DNA of 64,000 nucleotides, taken from assembly GCF_029873635.1 (NCBI RefSeq), contig NC_080419.1:78476931-78540930 (forward strand). Direction: 5' to 3'. Shown here piece by piece: positions 34,225-45,530 of the stretch; position 1 is the stretch's first letter, and each line of letters starts with the position of its first letter. The position numbers and the translations under genes are program-made. The notes beneath the pieces were generated by a model. That model was not told where the DNA came from and ran no database searches. It saw only the letters and a list, made by a program, of their open reading frames with translations. The stretch comes from Malania oleifera. Taxonomy: Eukaryota; Streptophyta; Magnoliopsida; Santalales; Ximeniaceae.

Positions 34225-35640
34225 TGATGTAGGATGGAAATGGTCGACCTATGTCCTACAATTCAACCCTCACACAAGCACATACACTTCTAAACAACCA
34301 AACAACTGGCCACGTTTCATCTTCTAAGTAAGGTTATGTGTCGACCATCAAAAGGGGAGATAGAGGATGACCCGGATCGAAGATGTGGCATGATCTTGTC
34401 CGTCATGGGGAAACATAGATTGAATGGCTCACAAGTGACTATGTAGCATATGACAGTGTGTGGGAGGGTGTGCCATGTGTCAGTAGCTGAATGGCTGGTC
34501 AAATGTGACTTGGATCTACCCGGAGAATACAGATCGAATGGTGGTCAAGGGGAAAATAAGCCATATGTCGGTGGCCCGATTGGTGGGTGTATGCAAGTGT
34601 GGATCGATGAGGTGGCTCGATCCAAGCCATCCTTGGAAAAGCGAGATTCAACAGTGGAGGTGAGGCATGCTCAGATTGCTAACATGGAGAGATCCTCACT
34701 GTCATGAGAAAAGACACATCGGACGGTCAGCAGCAAGTGGTACTCAGATTGCCAATGTGGAGCGATCCAAACCATCCCTAGAAAACATAGATCGTGCAGT
34801 TGAGGAGGATATGCCATGTGTTAGTAATTGAGTGGCTGGTCAAATTTGACCCAGATCTAGGCGTGGCACAATCCTGACCATCCCAGGAGAACACAAATCC
34901 AACGGTGGTCAGGGGGGCCACGTAGGACTCTTCGTGCATTGGGGAAAATGAGCCACGTGTTGGTGGCCCTATTGGTGGGTGTATGCGGGTGTGGATCGAT
35001 GACGTGGCTCAATCCAAGCCGTCGCTGGAAAAGAGGGATTCAATAGTGGAGGTGAGGCATGCTTGGATTGCTAACGTGGAGAGATCCTCACTGTCCCAAG
35101 AAAACACACATCGGACGGTGAGCAGCAAGTGATACTCATATTGCCAACGTGGAGTGATCGAAGCCGTCGCCAAAAAGCATAGATTGTGCAGTTGACGAGG
35201 GGCTGCAGACTCCTGATGCTGACATGGAGTGATCCAGACCGTTGGTACACTGTAGGGATCCATAGGGATTTAACCCACACAGATCTCCTATTGTGGCATG
35301 ATCTGATCCATCCAATGGAGGGATGATCCAATGGCTTATGGAGAGGGCTCACAGGTTTCTATGCGCATTAATTATAAGGGCCACGTACTTGCCATGTGTC
35401 AACTGGTGAGTGGAGAATCGTTCTGACACTTATGATGGCTTCTTCTTTGAACAAGGCGATCTTGACCATTGCTGATCCGCGAGGATTGGATGGTTATCCA
35501 AAATACTAACACGGTGAGATCTGGGCCATTGATGGGGAATAGAAATGGACGGACGCAGGGGAGCCACATGCTTTCTTCGATTTAACGGATGATGGAATGC
35601 CACGTGGTCGAATCTTGTAGCTCTGGGGCTTTAGATACCT
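34225..35640 (-). repeat. Probable LTR of that further gypsy element
   Basis: Sequence next to the PBS should be its 5' LTR, starting TGATGTAGGA or TGTAGGATGG. It contains a tandem duplication with a 392-bp period (TGGTGGGTGTATGC at 34581 and 34973; units about 34531-34817 and 34890-35206) and many GTGGAG(T/A)GATCC-like motifs. I could not find its outer end, so the right limit is arbitrary. Confidence 0.45.
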
Positions 35641-37156
35641 AAACCCAATTTTTTCATTTTGTTCATTTTTCCATGTCTCATTCTCTCGAATGCCCTCTCT
35701 CTCTATTCTCTCTTCTCTCACCCTCTCTGTTCTTCTCCTGATCTCCTCTTTTCTTCTCTTTCAGTCTCTTTGTTCTTTTAGTCTCTCTGTTCTTCTCTTT
35801 CAGTCTCTCTGCCCCTATCTCTCAAACAAACCCCCTTCAAAACTTGACTCTTAGACCACCTATTTTTCCTTCTCGTATTAGTAAAGCTCCCATCGTCCTC
35901 ATTCCTCGTCTGTCAACGGGTTACCAAACACACGAGTGTGTTCGACACTGCACAAGGTTTGCTTGGACAATGACGAACAACTGGTTGGCCGAAGATGTTT
36001 TAAAGTGTCACCCGAGAAGATCCAGGAAGTCCAAAAGGCTAAGTATCCCTTGTTCTCCCTTTATTTGATTTTTTTTATTTGTCAATTTTTTCCTTTTTAG
36101 ATCTAGTATGTGTGTGATTTGAATGGGGGCGCAAGTGATATCTATGATGATCCAAAGGGTGTTGATGTCAGGCTCTGGTTTAAGGGATTAGGGTTTCCGG
36201 TTGGTTAGTGAGGTTGAAGACGAGTTAACTCGTCTTCGACTCGGTGAATGAGTATCAGGGTTAACTCATGCGAGTCAACCTACTGAGTGTGTGAGTCAAT
36301 CCAGGGTTGACTCTTGCAAGTAAACCCGAGTGAGTTGAGTGAATTCGAGGGATCCTAAGTGAGCCATATAGGCTCTATCATGTGTCTAGGTCATGTGTGG
36401 AATTTGGGACTTATGGGAATGGGCTTGAGTGAATCGGGCCTGAGCTTGATTTTGAAAAATGGGCTTGGATTGAGTTTTAAAATGGGCCGACTGACTTAAA
36501 AAAAAAAAAAATAGGGCCTAGGTCACTTTTAAAATGGGCCAGCCCACTTTCCTTTTGAAAAAATAAGGCCCGGGTTTATTTAAATGATTAGGCTTAGATT
36601 GAGTTTTAAAACGAGCCGACCCACTTTAGAAAAAATAGGGCCTAGGACACTTTTAAAATGGGCCAGTTTCTTTTAAAATAGATTTGAGGTTTTGGTTTTA
36701 AAAATGAACAGGCTTGGTTTTGTTTTTTTTTTTTTAAATAGTTGTTGGGATTTGTGCAAAACAATTAGCTTTGTGTTCTTTTAAAATGGGCCATAGGAAT
36801 AAATGCATCCCCCTTTTTTTTTTCTTTTTCCTTTTTTTTTTCTCGGGTTTAGATATTATGACGGCTCCACGTCTTTCAAAATCTATCTCGGGATTTTTTC
36901 GTCGCCTTGTGAACATAATCCTCCACTAACAGCTGGGGGACTTCTCGATGCACATCAACTCTCTCTTCCTCCTGTCATTCACACACTTTAAAACATACAC
37001 AGCTAGGGAGTCTCAATATTGTTCTATTTAACACACTTCCTCTCACACGTAAACACTAAAGGCAAACTTCCCGTGTAACTGCAACCCATCTTTGGCCACC
37101 CCCTGTTACGGAAACAGCGCCTTAATCATTTCAAAAAAAACTCTCAACCATTTCTC
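35641..37156. other. Non-coding part of the Ogre-2 3' region, upstream of the antisense ORF
   Basis: A strongly pyrimidine-rich stretch (35690-35830; CTCTCTGTTCTTCTCTTTCAG units) looks like a plant 5' leader on the plus strand. A short plus-strand frame follows (35844-36068), ending near a possible AAG/GCTAAG boundary. 36420-36680 has an imperfect duplication of about 125 bp rich in GGGCCTAGG and AAAATGGGCC. No known protein is seen. Borders between Ogre-2 and inserted sequence are unclear here. Confidence 0.4.
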
Positions 37157-37663
37157 ATGGCAGGGGCTTCATCTTCCAAACAGGTTCCTAATTTGAATGT
37201 GGCACCGGAGGTGCCAACTTGTCCTTGTGTCCTTAGCTCCTTCCAGCTCTCTCCTCAGTATCAAAATGAAATACTAAGGAATGAGACAGTACTGGCCATG
37301 ATGTCTGATGCCAGTGTAACTACCCAGGCACTCTATCATAGTGCCCAAGCAATGACCTCGACATCTCACTTAGCCCGTCGTTTGCAGAAACAGAATGAAA
37401 CTGCGACCCTCCTTGGAAATGAAGTCTACCTCTTACGGTAGAAATACCAAGAGGAACAACAGAAGATGAGGGACTTAAGGTAGGAAAATAAGATGCTGGA
37501 ACTGGAGATCGAAGATTTGAGAAGAATGGTGGTCGTTTACTCCAATGACCTTGGGTCTAAAATAGCCGAGTTGGAGAAAAGCCGAGAGGACATCCAGTGG
37601 GAGCATAAACGGCTCAAAACCATAGTGCATGGAAAAGGCCAGACTTCTTATTTCTCAACCTGA
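37157..37663 (+). pseudogene. Antisense coiled-coil ORF in the 3' region of Ogre-2
   Basis: On the strand opposite to pol, 37157-37441 encodes 94 residues starting MAGASSSKQVPNLNVAPEVP. It continues into a heptad-like, charged segment (SHLARRLQKQNETATLLGNE). Coiled-coil-like coding sequence can still be seen to about 37663. Additional ORFs between pol and the 3' LTR, some antisense, are reported in Tat-lineage elements. A plus-strand pyrimidine-rich leader lies 1.4 kb upstream. I recognise no domain beyond the coiled coil. It is broken. Confidence 0.5.
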
Positions 37664-37959
37664 AAAGGGATGTGGAGAGGCATGAAGATCCATGATGTTA
37701 TGTGTTTATGTTGCCATACATGGCGTGTAAATGTACACCCCTCCCCCCACCTCCTTTTTTTTGGAAGAGTTTTGATTTGGTTTTGGGAGTGTTTTGGTTT
37801 AGTTATTGTAATCTCCAAGAACTGTAACTATAACCACGGTATTCCTCTGCCATAAGTGAGGGTAATTAATAAAATTTTGGTGGTTTTTTTTTTTTTTTGT
37901 AATTGAGGACAAGAGTATAGCTAGTACACTGAATAGGGCTATAATATCCTCCGAATGGC

Positions 37960-38935
37960 TTGCTGTGGATGTAAAAAATTTGGGCCATGGGGGTACAATG
38001 ACCCAAACCTTTGTGTTGGTTTGCTGCGAATGTAGGGATCTGAGCTGTGGGGGTATGATGACCCAAACCTTTGTGTTGGTTTGCTGCGGATGTAGGAATC
38101 CAAACCACATGGGTATGATCACCCAAACCTTTGTGTCGGATTGCTGCGGATGTAGGAGTCTGAGCCATCGGGGTACAATGACCCAAACCTCTGTGTCGGT
38201 TTGCTTCGAATGTAGGAATCTATACCGTGGGCGTACGATGACCCAAACCTTTGTATCGGTTAGCTGCAGACATAGGAGTCTGAGCTGTGGGGGGTATGAT
38301 GACCCAAACCTTTGTGTCAGGTTGTTGCAGATATAGGAATCCGAGCCATGGGGGTACGATGACCCAAACCTCTGTGTCAGTTTGCTGTAGATGTAGGAAT
38401 CCGAGCCATAGGGGTACGATGACCCAAACCTTTGTTTCAGTTTGCTGTAGATGTAAGAGTCTGAGCCGTGGGGGTACAATGACCCAAGCCTTCGTGTCGG
38501 TTTTCTACAGATGTAGGAATCCAAGGCATGGGGGTGCGATGACCCAAACCTCAGTGTCGGTTTGCTGCAAATGTAGGAATCTGAGCCATAGGGGTATGAT
38601 GACCCAAACCCTTGTGTCGGTTTGCTGTAGATGTAGGAATCTGAGTCGTGGGAGTACGATGACCCAAACCTCTGTGTTGGTTTGCTGTGATTGTAGGATT
38701 CCAAGTCGTAGAGGTACGATGACCCAAACCTTTGTGTCGGTTTGCTGCATATGTAGGAATCTGAGCCGTGGGGGTACAATGACCCAAACTTTTGTGTCGA
38801 TTTTCTGCGGATGTAGGAGTCCGAGCCATAGGGGTACGATGATCCAAACTTTGGTTTTCCTCGAATGGCTTGCTACGGATGTGATAATTCGAGCCAAGGT
38901 GGGTTCGATGACCCGAGCCAAAATTTTTACGTAGG
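37960..38935. repeat. 60-bp minisatellite, about 16 units
   Basis: The unit is GATGACCCAAACCTTTGTGT followed by CGGTTTGCTGCGGATGTAGG and AATCCGAGCCATGGGGGTAC. GACCCAAACC recurs every 60 bp from about 38000 to 38850, with worn units at both ends. Since 60 is a multiple of three, frames stay open on both strands, giving 20-residue repeats (e.g. SKPTQRFGSSYPHGSDSYIY on the minus strand). Tandem repeats in the 3' untranslated part of Ogre-type elements are a known source of satellites. Confidence 0.92.
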
Positions 38936-38975
38936 AAATGTCGTGTTGGAAAAATCACTACTTTGAGATTCCTTT

Positions 38976-39010
<35 letters not shown>

Positions 39011-39825
39011 AATGAATCTTTTGGTTTGAAACATAGTTGTCTCGCTGGGGATGATCAATCGGAAAAGAAATCCCAAGAGTTTTTTTTTTTTTGCTGTCTT
39101 TAGATTACCTGCTTTGAGACTCAACAACCAATGCCTCAATTGATTCTTGGGGTCAACTGCCACGATTTCAAAGTATGTCAATCTGTGCATGGGGTCAGCT
39201 GCCCTAGTTTTCAAATATGTCAAGACAAGAATGGTTCAATCAAGGATGCAAAAGGATTATTCAAAAGTTTATTTAACCAGGCAAGTATAAATGAATGGTG
39301 CTTTATTGCTATATGTGTGCATGTTGCTACGTGAGATGCCAGAATGCAGTGATGTGTTACTATGTGTACGTGTGCATAATAATGCATGAGTGCAAAGATG
39401 TATGCACATTGTATGAGATGTCCTTTGTATTTTCTTTTTTATGCAATGCATGGAATGTATGCTAATGCATGAACTTTCCTTCCTCCAACGTGCTTGGAAT
39501 AGACAACCCTGTCCTTATCCTTGGCCATTTTCAAATTCCAATACAATATGAGGGTCCCTGAATTGATTCATTAAAAATTCATCTCGTCATTTTCCCAAAT
39601 TACATTGGTTTTTTCCCTGCTTTCGGCCATGTTTTCAAATCCCAAGTTGCCGAGGATTCTAACCATGTTTCAAATTCCAAAAGTGCTCAAAATCTGCCCC
39701 AGTGTTTACCTACCATTGATCTTGACTATATCTTCATCTTGTGTTTTGATATGAAGGCATCGAAATTAGTTTAGACAAAAATCAACCCAAAATCTGCCCC
39801 AGTTACCATCATTGCTAGCCCTGTC
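38936..39825. other. Non-coding Ogre-2 3' region between minisatellite and solo LTR
   Basis: It contains an AT microsatellite (about 38981-39006), homopolymer runs, and a phrase AAAATCTGCCCCAGT near 39690 and 39787 that recurs near 42050 beyond the solo LTR. That shows both flanks are one original sequence. No gene is seen. Confidence 0.6.
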
Positions 39826-41087
39826 TGTAACGACCTACTTAATTTAACATAAATGAAACATAAATAATAACAATCTTAACCCGAACCCATGGGTAGCGGG
39901 GACACTTTGTCAATTGCAGCGGAAACCTAAGCAGCAGCTAGCATGAAATCTAAATCATCCATCCATAAAGCATAATACCAGAGTTTACTACAACATCATA
40001 ATATTGTATTTATTTACATCCTCCAAACCATTAAAATAACTCTAGGATCAAACACAAAATAATACTGACCCTAGTACAAAATCTTACCCTCTTAGTAGGG
40101 TAACTTTATAAGCTCAACGGCGGCCACGACCCGTCGGTCACTCAAGGTTTCCTGAAAAGTTAATTAATGTTGGGTTGAGACACTTCTCAGTAAGGGAAAA
40201 TAAACTAAATACAGTTGTGTAACAATATGAACATTTGATGCTACAGTACATTTCATATATCTATAAACATTTATCGTAACATACTGAATTATCATATATT
40301 TTCATACTTGCTAATAAATCATATCGTATGTGAAACTTTTGTTATACTAATAATACTGAAAACATACCCAGGATGAATAGCTAGCTAATGTCATGTATTA
40401 CCCCCCGTGACAGGTTGTGCAGCCCAAAGACGAGACCCGACAATGGCTGGCCGACCACTACCGAGTCAAATATGTCTATAAGTATGATGGGCCCCCCACA
40501 CCCTGGTTCGGACTGTCAAGTAGACGCCTATAACTTTACATTGAAAGCCACACTGACTACCCATCTCCCACCCCCTCATGGGGTGGTTAGCACATATCTA
40601 AGCATAGATATCTGATATATATAGCTACGGTACCGAGCTCCTGAACTGAACTAAACTAACATTCGGGCTCTGATAACGTATAATACATAATCATATAGCA
40701 TCTTTCATAATTGCATAAATATGGCCTTGCGCCAAATATTTCATATATCACGGCCTTGCACCAAACATTTCATATATCATGGCCTTGCGCCGATCATTTT
40801 ATATATCACGGCCTTGCGCCTAACATTTTATATATCACGGCCTTGCGCCAAACATTTCATAAATTACGGCCTTGCGCTGAACATATCATACATATCATTC
40901 TAAAAATAAATCATTTATCCTATATTTCAACATTGTAATGCATTGTACTCTTTCCTAATTTCTCAAAACGTATTCCATTTGTGTATTTGTCATATTATGA
41001 TATTCTTCCATGTAAAGTAATATTCATGTCACACATTTGTTGTATAAAACCATGCATTGTATTCTAAAATCACAGTTTCTGACATCT

Positions 41088-41138
<51 letters not shown>

Positions 41139-42012
41139 TTCAACATAGTAATAGTATTTTCTTAAACGTACATTTCCTTTGCATTATACAGATACAATGT
41201 ATGCTTTTCCTGAAAATAACTTTTCTCATAAATAACAATAATTTGTAAGGAAGTAACTGCTTTAATTTATTCCCTTACCTGGCTACTAAGAAAGCCCCTA
41301 AAATATCTTGGTCTAACCCCCGTAGGATTTCCTAATCAATACCCTGAAACTGAAAACTCCTAATATTAAACTTCAGTATTCTCACGCGTACATCATTTCC
41401 TATAACTGTCGTAATATCAAATTTGGCTTAAAAAGTCTTACCTCAACCTAGGGATGATTTTCAACTTGCGTTCACCAACGATCAACTTCGATAGATTTGG
41501 AGAGAACTTCCTCAGGAGTGTCTTGATGACTTCGGATTGTTGAATCGGCGTAAATCCGGCCCAAAATCGATGAGAGAGAGAGAGAGAAAACCGAAGGGAA
41601 GAGAGAGAAAATGAGTTTTCTTAGTTGTGAAGTAACAAAAATCCGGATTTTTAGTATTTATAGAACTGGATTCGTTGATGAGCCACGTCAATCATCGATG
41701 AATCCTTTAATATTTTCGTCGACGAAATTCAGTCTTTGTCGACGAAATTCAGTCGATTCAAAACCTCTTTCGGTATTTCTTCATCAACGAAATTTAGTCT
41801 TCGTCGACGAATTCTCTTAAACCCTCGTCGATGAATCCCCTATGTTCGTCAACGATTCCTCTGATAACTTTCCCCCGATTTATCCTTCCAAAGTGCATTG
41901 TCGTCGACAAACGCAAAGCGTTCATCGACGAAGTCGACTTCGTCCTTCTGTTACTGTTTCCATTTCCCTTCATCTTTATTATTTAAATTCCATTTTTATT
42001 CAAGTTGTCACG
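39826..42012 (-). repeat. Solo LTR of the Tekay-like family (2187 bp) nested in Ogre-2
   Basis: It begins TGTAACGACC and ends TTGTCACG, with a perfect 5-bp duplication CTGTC at 39821-39825 and 42013-42017. It matches the 3' LTR at 12658-14569. Inside are tandem units of 29-30 bp (40722-40880; CACGGCCTTGCGCCAAACAT), an AT microsatellite (about 41096-41134), a minus-strand TATA box (41655-41662) and TTCGTCGACGAA palindromes (41715-41945). No internal region remains, as expected after LTR-LTR recombination. Confidence 0.93.
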
Positions 42013-43331
42013 CTGTCCCCCTTTCAAAATTCGACAGGTGTCCAAAATCTGCCCTAGTATCGAGAACTCTTAGTTTTTTTTTTTGACTGTCCATTTTTTA
42101 GGGTTTTGAAAAACAAAAGGATTTGTGATTATGCATTTATGACATTAATTTTTTGACTCAGTGTATCAGACTGTGCAAAATAATTTTTTTTCTATGTTCA
42201 TAAATTATTTTGGGAAGAGGGTAAACTCGACACTAGTGCCCCTTGTCAAGGTGATGATGTCAATTTATAAAGTCGAAACAACTCTTCCCTTTTCAAAAAC
42301 TGCCCCTTTTCACCGAAAAAACTCACTCCTCCTTTTGACACTATAAGACCAAATGATACTCTTCGTTCATTTGTTTGTCCATGGCCCGATTGGGCATTGT
42401 TCATGTTTCGATCTCTAGATGGTCTTTAAGAATTGGGATGAAACATTGGCTTTAAGGACGAGGGCTTTTAGAAGAATGGGAAAACTAAAGCTCAAAGTCC
42501 CACCCCCAGATGAACGTGTTTTCCCTCAGTTTGGGGTTTTTGTTAAGCATTGACCGAACTTGTTAATTTGAATAAGATCCCTACGTACCTTTACAAGATC
42601 AAGTCATTACATAGTTCAAACTCAATATTGAGTCTGACAAATCATTTGAGACAATAACATATGCCAATCTGATCAGGTCTTTTCATTCGGGTTGTAATGT
42701 AGGCTGTGGGTATTAAAGAAGAAAGGGTTCATGAGGCTCAAACTTATGAATTTTACCAAAGGGTGAATTGGCCAAAGATAAAAAATGACACATATCCCTT
42801 GTCTCTTCTTTGCTTTGATTTTCCCCTTTGTTCTTTTTCTGCATTTTCCTCTTCTTCTTTTTTTTGTAGGGAATCGTGCCTCCATTTATTCATTTAGACT
42901 TCGTTTGGGACCGGTCTTTCCAAAACTGCCCCAGTGTGGGGGATGTGATCCTTTGGCGGATTTAAACAAAAGATTAAACATTTTCAGGCTCAAGAAGGGA
43001 TATCAAGGGGTATTTTCTTTCTCTAATTTTTGGGTAGCGGAAAAATGGCCTGCCGTCATTTTGGCATTGCGTTATTGCCTCGCATGATTTGCCTGACCTT
43101 TGAAAATCCCAACCCGGTTTAAATTTGGGAAATGACTTTTGAAGAAAATAGCTTAACTTTTAAGTTCAGAAGGGTTTTCCAAGTGATAGATGAATGTTTG
43201 GGTTTTTTAAGGGGAACACTAGTCGGCCCAAAATGGTCATCCATCATCTAATCAAAACATGAACAAATAGAGGGAGCATGGAATAACAACATGATCAATT
43301 TATTGCTTTCTTTCGAGAGTGTACAAGGCCT
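42013..43331. other. Non-coding Ogre-2 sequence between the integrase end and the solo LTR
   Basis: Mixed AT-rich sequence with repeats of the phrase CTGCCCCAGTGT(G) (e.g. about 42930) seen elsewhere in the 3' region. No convincing protein on either strand. It corresponds to the 3' untranslated part of the element. Confidence 0.55.
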
Positions 43332-44607
43332 CTAAGCATAATATTTCTTTACAGCATCAGAATTAACGGGGTGCAGGAGCTCGGCTCCATCCATGTCTGC
43401 CAGCAACAAGGCGCCTCCTGGGAATGCCTTTTTTACCATGTAAGGCCCTTCGTAGTTAGGCGTCCATTTACCGTGGGGATCCATATGGATTGGAAAAATC
43501 TTTCTCAATACCAAATCCCCTTCCTGGAATTGCCAAGGTCACATCTTCTTGTTGAATGCCCTCATCATCCTTTTCTGGTACAACTGCCCATGAGCTATTG
43601 CGGACATCTTTTTTTCCTCAATCAAGTTCAACTGATCATACCGAGATTGTATCCATTTTGCTTCGGTTAACTTTGCTTCCTTCAGAACCTGTAGGGATGG
43701 AATTTCAACCTCTATCGGAACCACAACCTCCATCCCTGTACACTTATGAGAAAGGAGTGGCACCTGTGGAGGTTCGAACTATAATTTTGTACGCCATTAC
43801 GGCAAAAGGGAGCTTGTCATGCCAATCTTTGTAGGTTTCCTTCATCTTTTCCAATATACTAATGATGTTCTTGTTGGCTTCTTTAATTGCCCTGTTCATC
43901 TGTGGTCTATAAGCAGCCGAATTATGGTGCCTAACCTTGAACTGATTACACAACTTTGTTATTACTTCGTTATTCAGGTTCTTGTCATTATCCGAGATTA
44001 TCCTTTTGGGAACTCCATATCAGCAAAATAACTCCCTCTTTATGAAGTGACTGACCACATTCTGCGTGACATTGGAGTATGACGCTGCCTCTACCCATTT
44101 TGTGAAATAATCAATAGCCACAAAGATGAAATGATGCCCGTTGCTGGCTTTCGGAGTGATCAGACCAATCACATCCATGCCCTAGGCTGAGAAGGGCCAA
44201 GGTGCGAATAGGGCATGGAGCGGGGCTGGTGGAACTTGAATTTGAACTCCATAAGTTTGGCATTTATGGAACTTCCAGGCATATTCAATGCAATCCCTTT
44301 CCATTGTCATCTAGTAATATCCACTCCTGAGGATTTTCCGCGCCAATGAGTGACCCCTGGCATGAGTACCGCAGACTCCCTCGTGGACCTTATGCATGAT
44401 ATGACGTGCTTCCTGCGCTTCTACACAACGTGGAAGGGTCATATCGTGATTCCTTTTGTACAACACCTCACCATCCAAGAAGAATCCCATGGCCAACCTC
44501 CTGATCGTATTTTGGTCATTGCTGGTTGCTCCTTCAGGGTACTCATTTTGCTGGATGTATGTCCAAATGTCATGGAACCAGGGCTTTTCATCAGCTTCTT
44601 CTACCAC
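43332..44607 (-). pseudogene. pol: Integrase of Ogre-2
   Basis: Three visible parts in order. At 44311-44607 is the zinc-binding domain (RRLAMGFFLDGEVLYKRNHD, CGTHARGHSLARKILRSGYY). At 43744-43953 is the catalytic-core end (KVRHHNSAAYRPQMNRAIKE, WHDKLPFAVMAYK). At 43332-43514 is the C-terminal domain (KWTPNYEGPYMVKKAFPGGA). Pol ends near 43332 with VNSDAVKKYYA. The region is interrupted several times. Confidence 0.85.
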
Positions 44608-45050
44608 TACACAGTGAGCGAGCTCTGACTGTATTTTGATTTGAATCAGATCAAAGCCACTAGGGTTGCCAGGGCATCAGGAATTAAATTTTTTTCCCTT
44701 GGTAGGTGTGAAAAACTGATGCTATCAACTCATTTGATCATCTCTTGAATGTACTCTTGATATGGTGCCAATTTGGAATCCTGGGTTTCCCATTCTCTTG
44801 TCACTTGATGAACGACCAAGGATGAGTCTCCTTTCACGACTAATTCTTTGATATCTTGATCCATGGTGGCCTGTAAACCCAATATACACGCTTCGTATTT
44901 TGCTATGTTATTGGTGCACAGAAAAGTCAGCTTGGCTACGATTGGATAATGTCTCCTATCTGGTGATATGAGTACGACTCCTATTCCATGTCCCCACACA
45001 TTGACCGCCCCATCAAATAACATTGTCCATCCTTTGTAATCTTCTTCTTC
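44608..45050 (-). pseudogene. pol: Second (archaeal-type) RNase H of Ogre-2
   Basis: LFDGAVNVWGHGIGVVLISP, CTNNIAKYEACILGLQATMD and VKGDSSLVVHQVTREWETQD match the second RNase H of Ogre-1 at 746-1423. Its presence in both copies supports the Tat-lineage call. Confidence 0.83.
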
Positions 45051-45530
45051 TTAGCTTATCAAATCGATATCCTTATTTGGGAAGTCAAACTCCATAGGCT
45101 GGTAATCTTCCACAGCTATATTTGCCAGATACTCCATAATGATTCTTCCTTTAATAGCTTTCCAGGTCACATAGGTGATATCATATTCAATCAACAACAT
45201 TTGCCACTGTGCAACCTGTCTTATTACTGCGGGCTTTTCGAAGACAAACTTGATCGGGTCCATTTTGGAAATAAGCTAGGTCGAGTAATACAATGTGTAT
45301 TGTCTCAGGCTACTGACTACCCAAACCAGAGCGCAACATGTTTTCTCCAAGTCCGAGTACTTAGATTCATATTCTGTGAACTTTTTGCTAAGGTAATAAA
45401 TGGCCCTTTCTATTCTTCCTGACTCATCGTGCTGGCCCAATACACAACCCAAGGAATTTTTCGATACTGCCAAGTACAGAATCAGCGGCGTTCCTAGCAC
45501 CAAGGGTACTAGCACCAAGGGGTTCAGGAG
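45051..45530 (-). pseudogene. pol: First RNase H of Ogre-2
   Basis: LILYLAVSKNSLGCVLGQHD, YYLSKKFTEYESKYSDLEKT and LRQYTLYYST mark the gypsy RNase H. It continues with DPIKFVFEKPAVIR and the tether to the second RNase H. It follows the RT directly. Confidence 0.83.

Noticed and set aside
37799-38779. 326-codon minus-strand frame with 20-residue repeats
   Set aside because: It is the 60-bp minisatellite read in frame. The plus strand is open too and the 5' end is not conserved, so a protein is unlikely. The repeat itself is reported instead.
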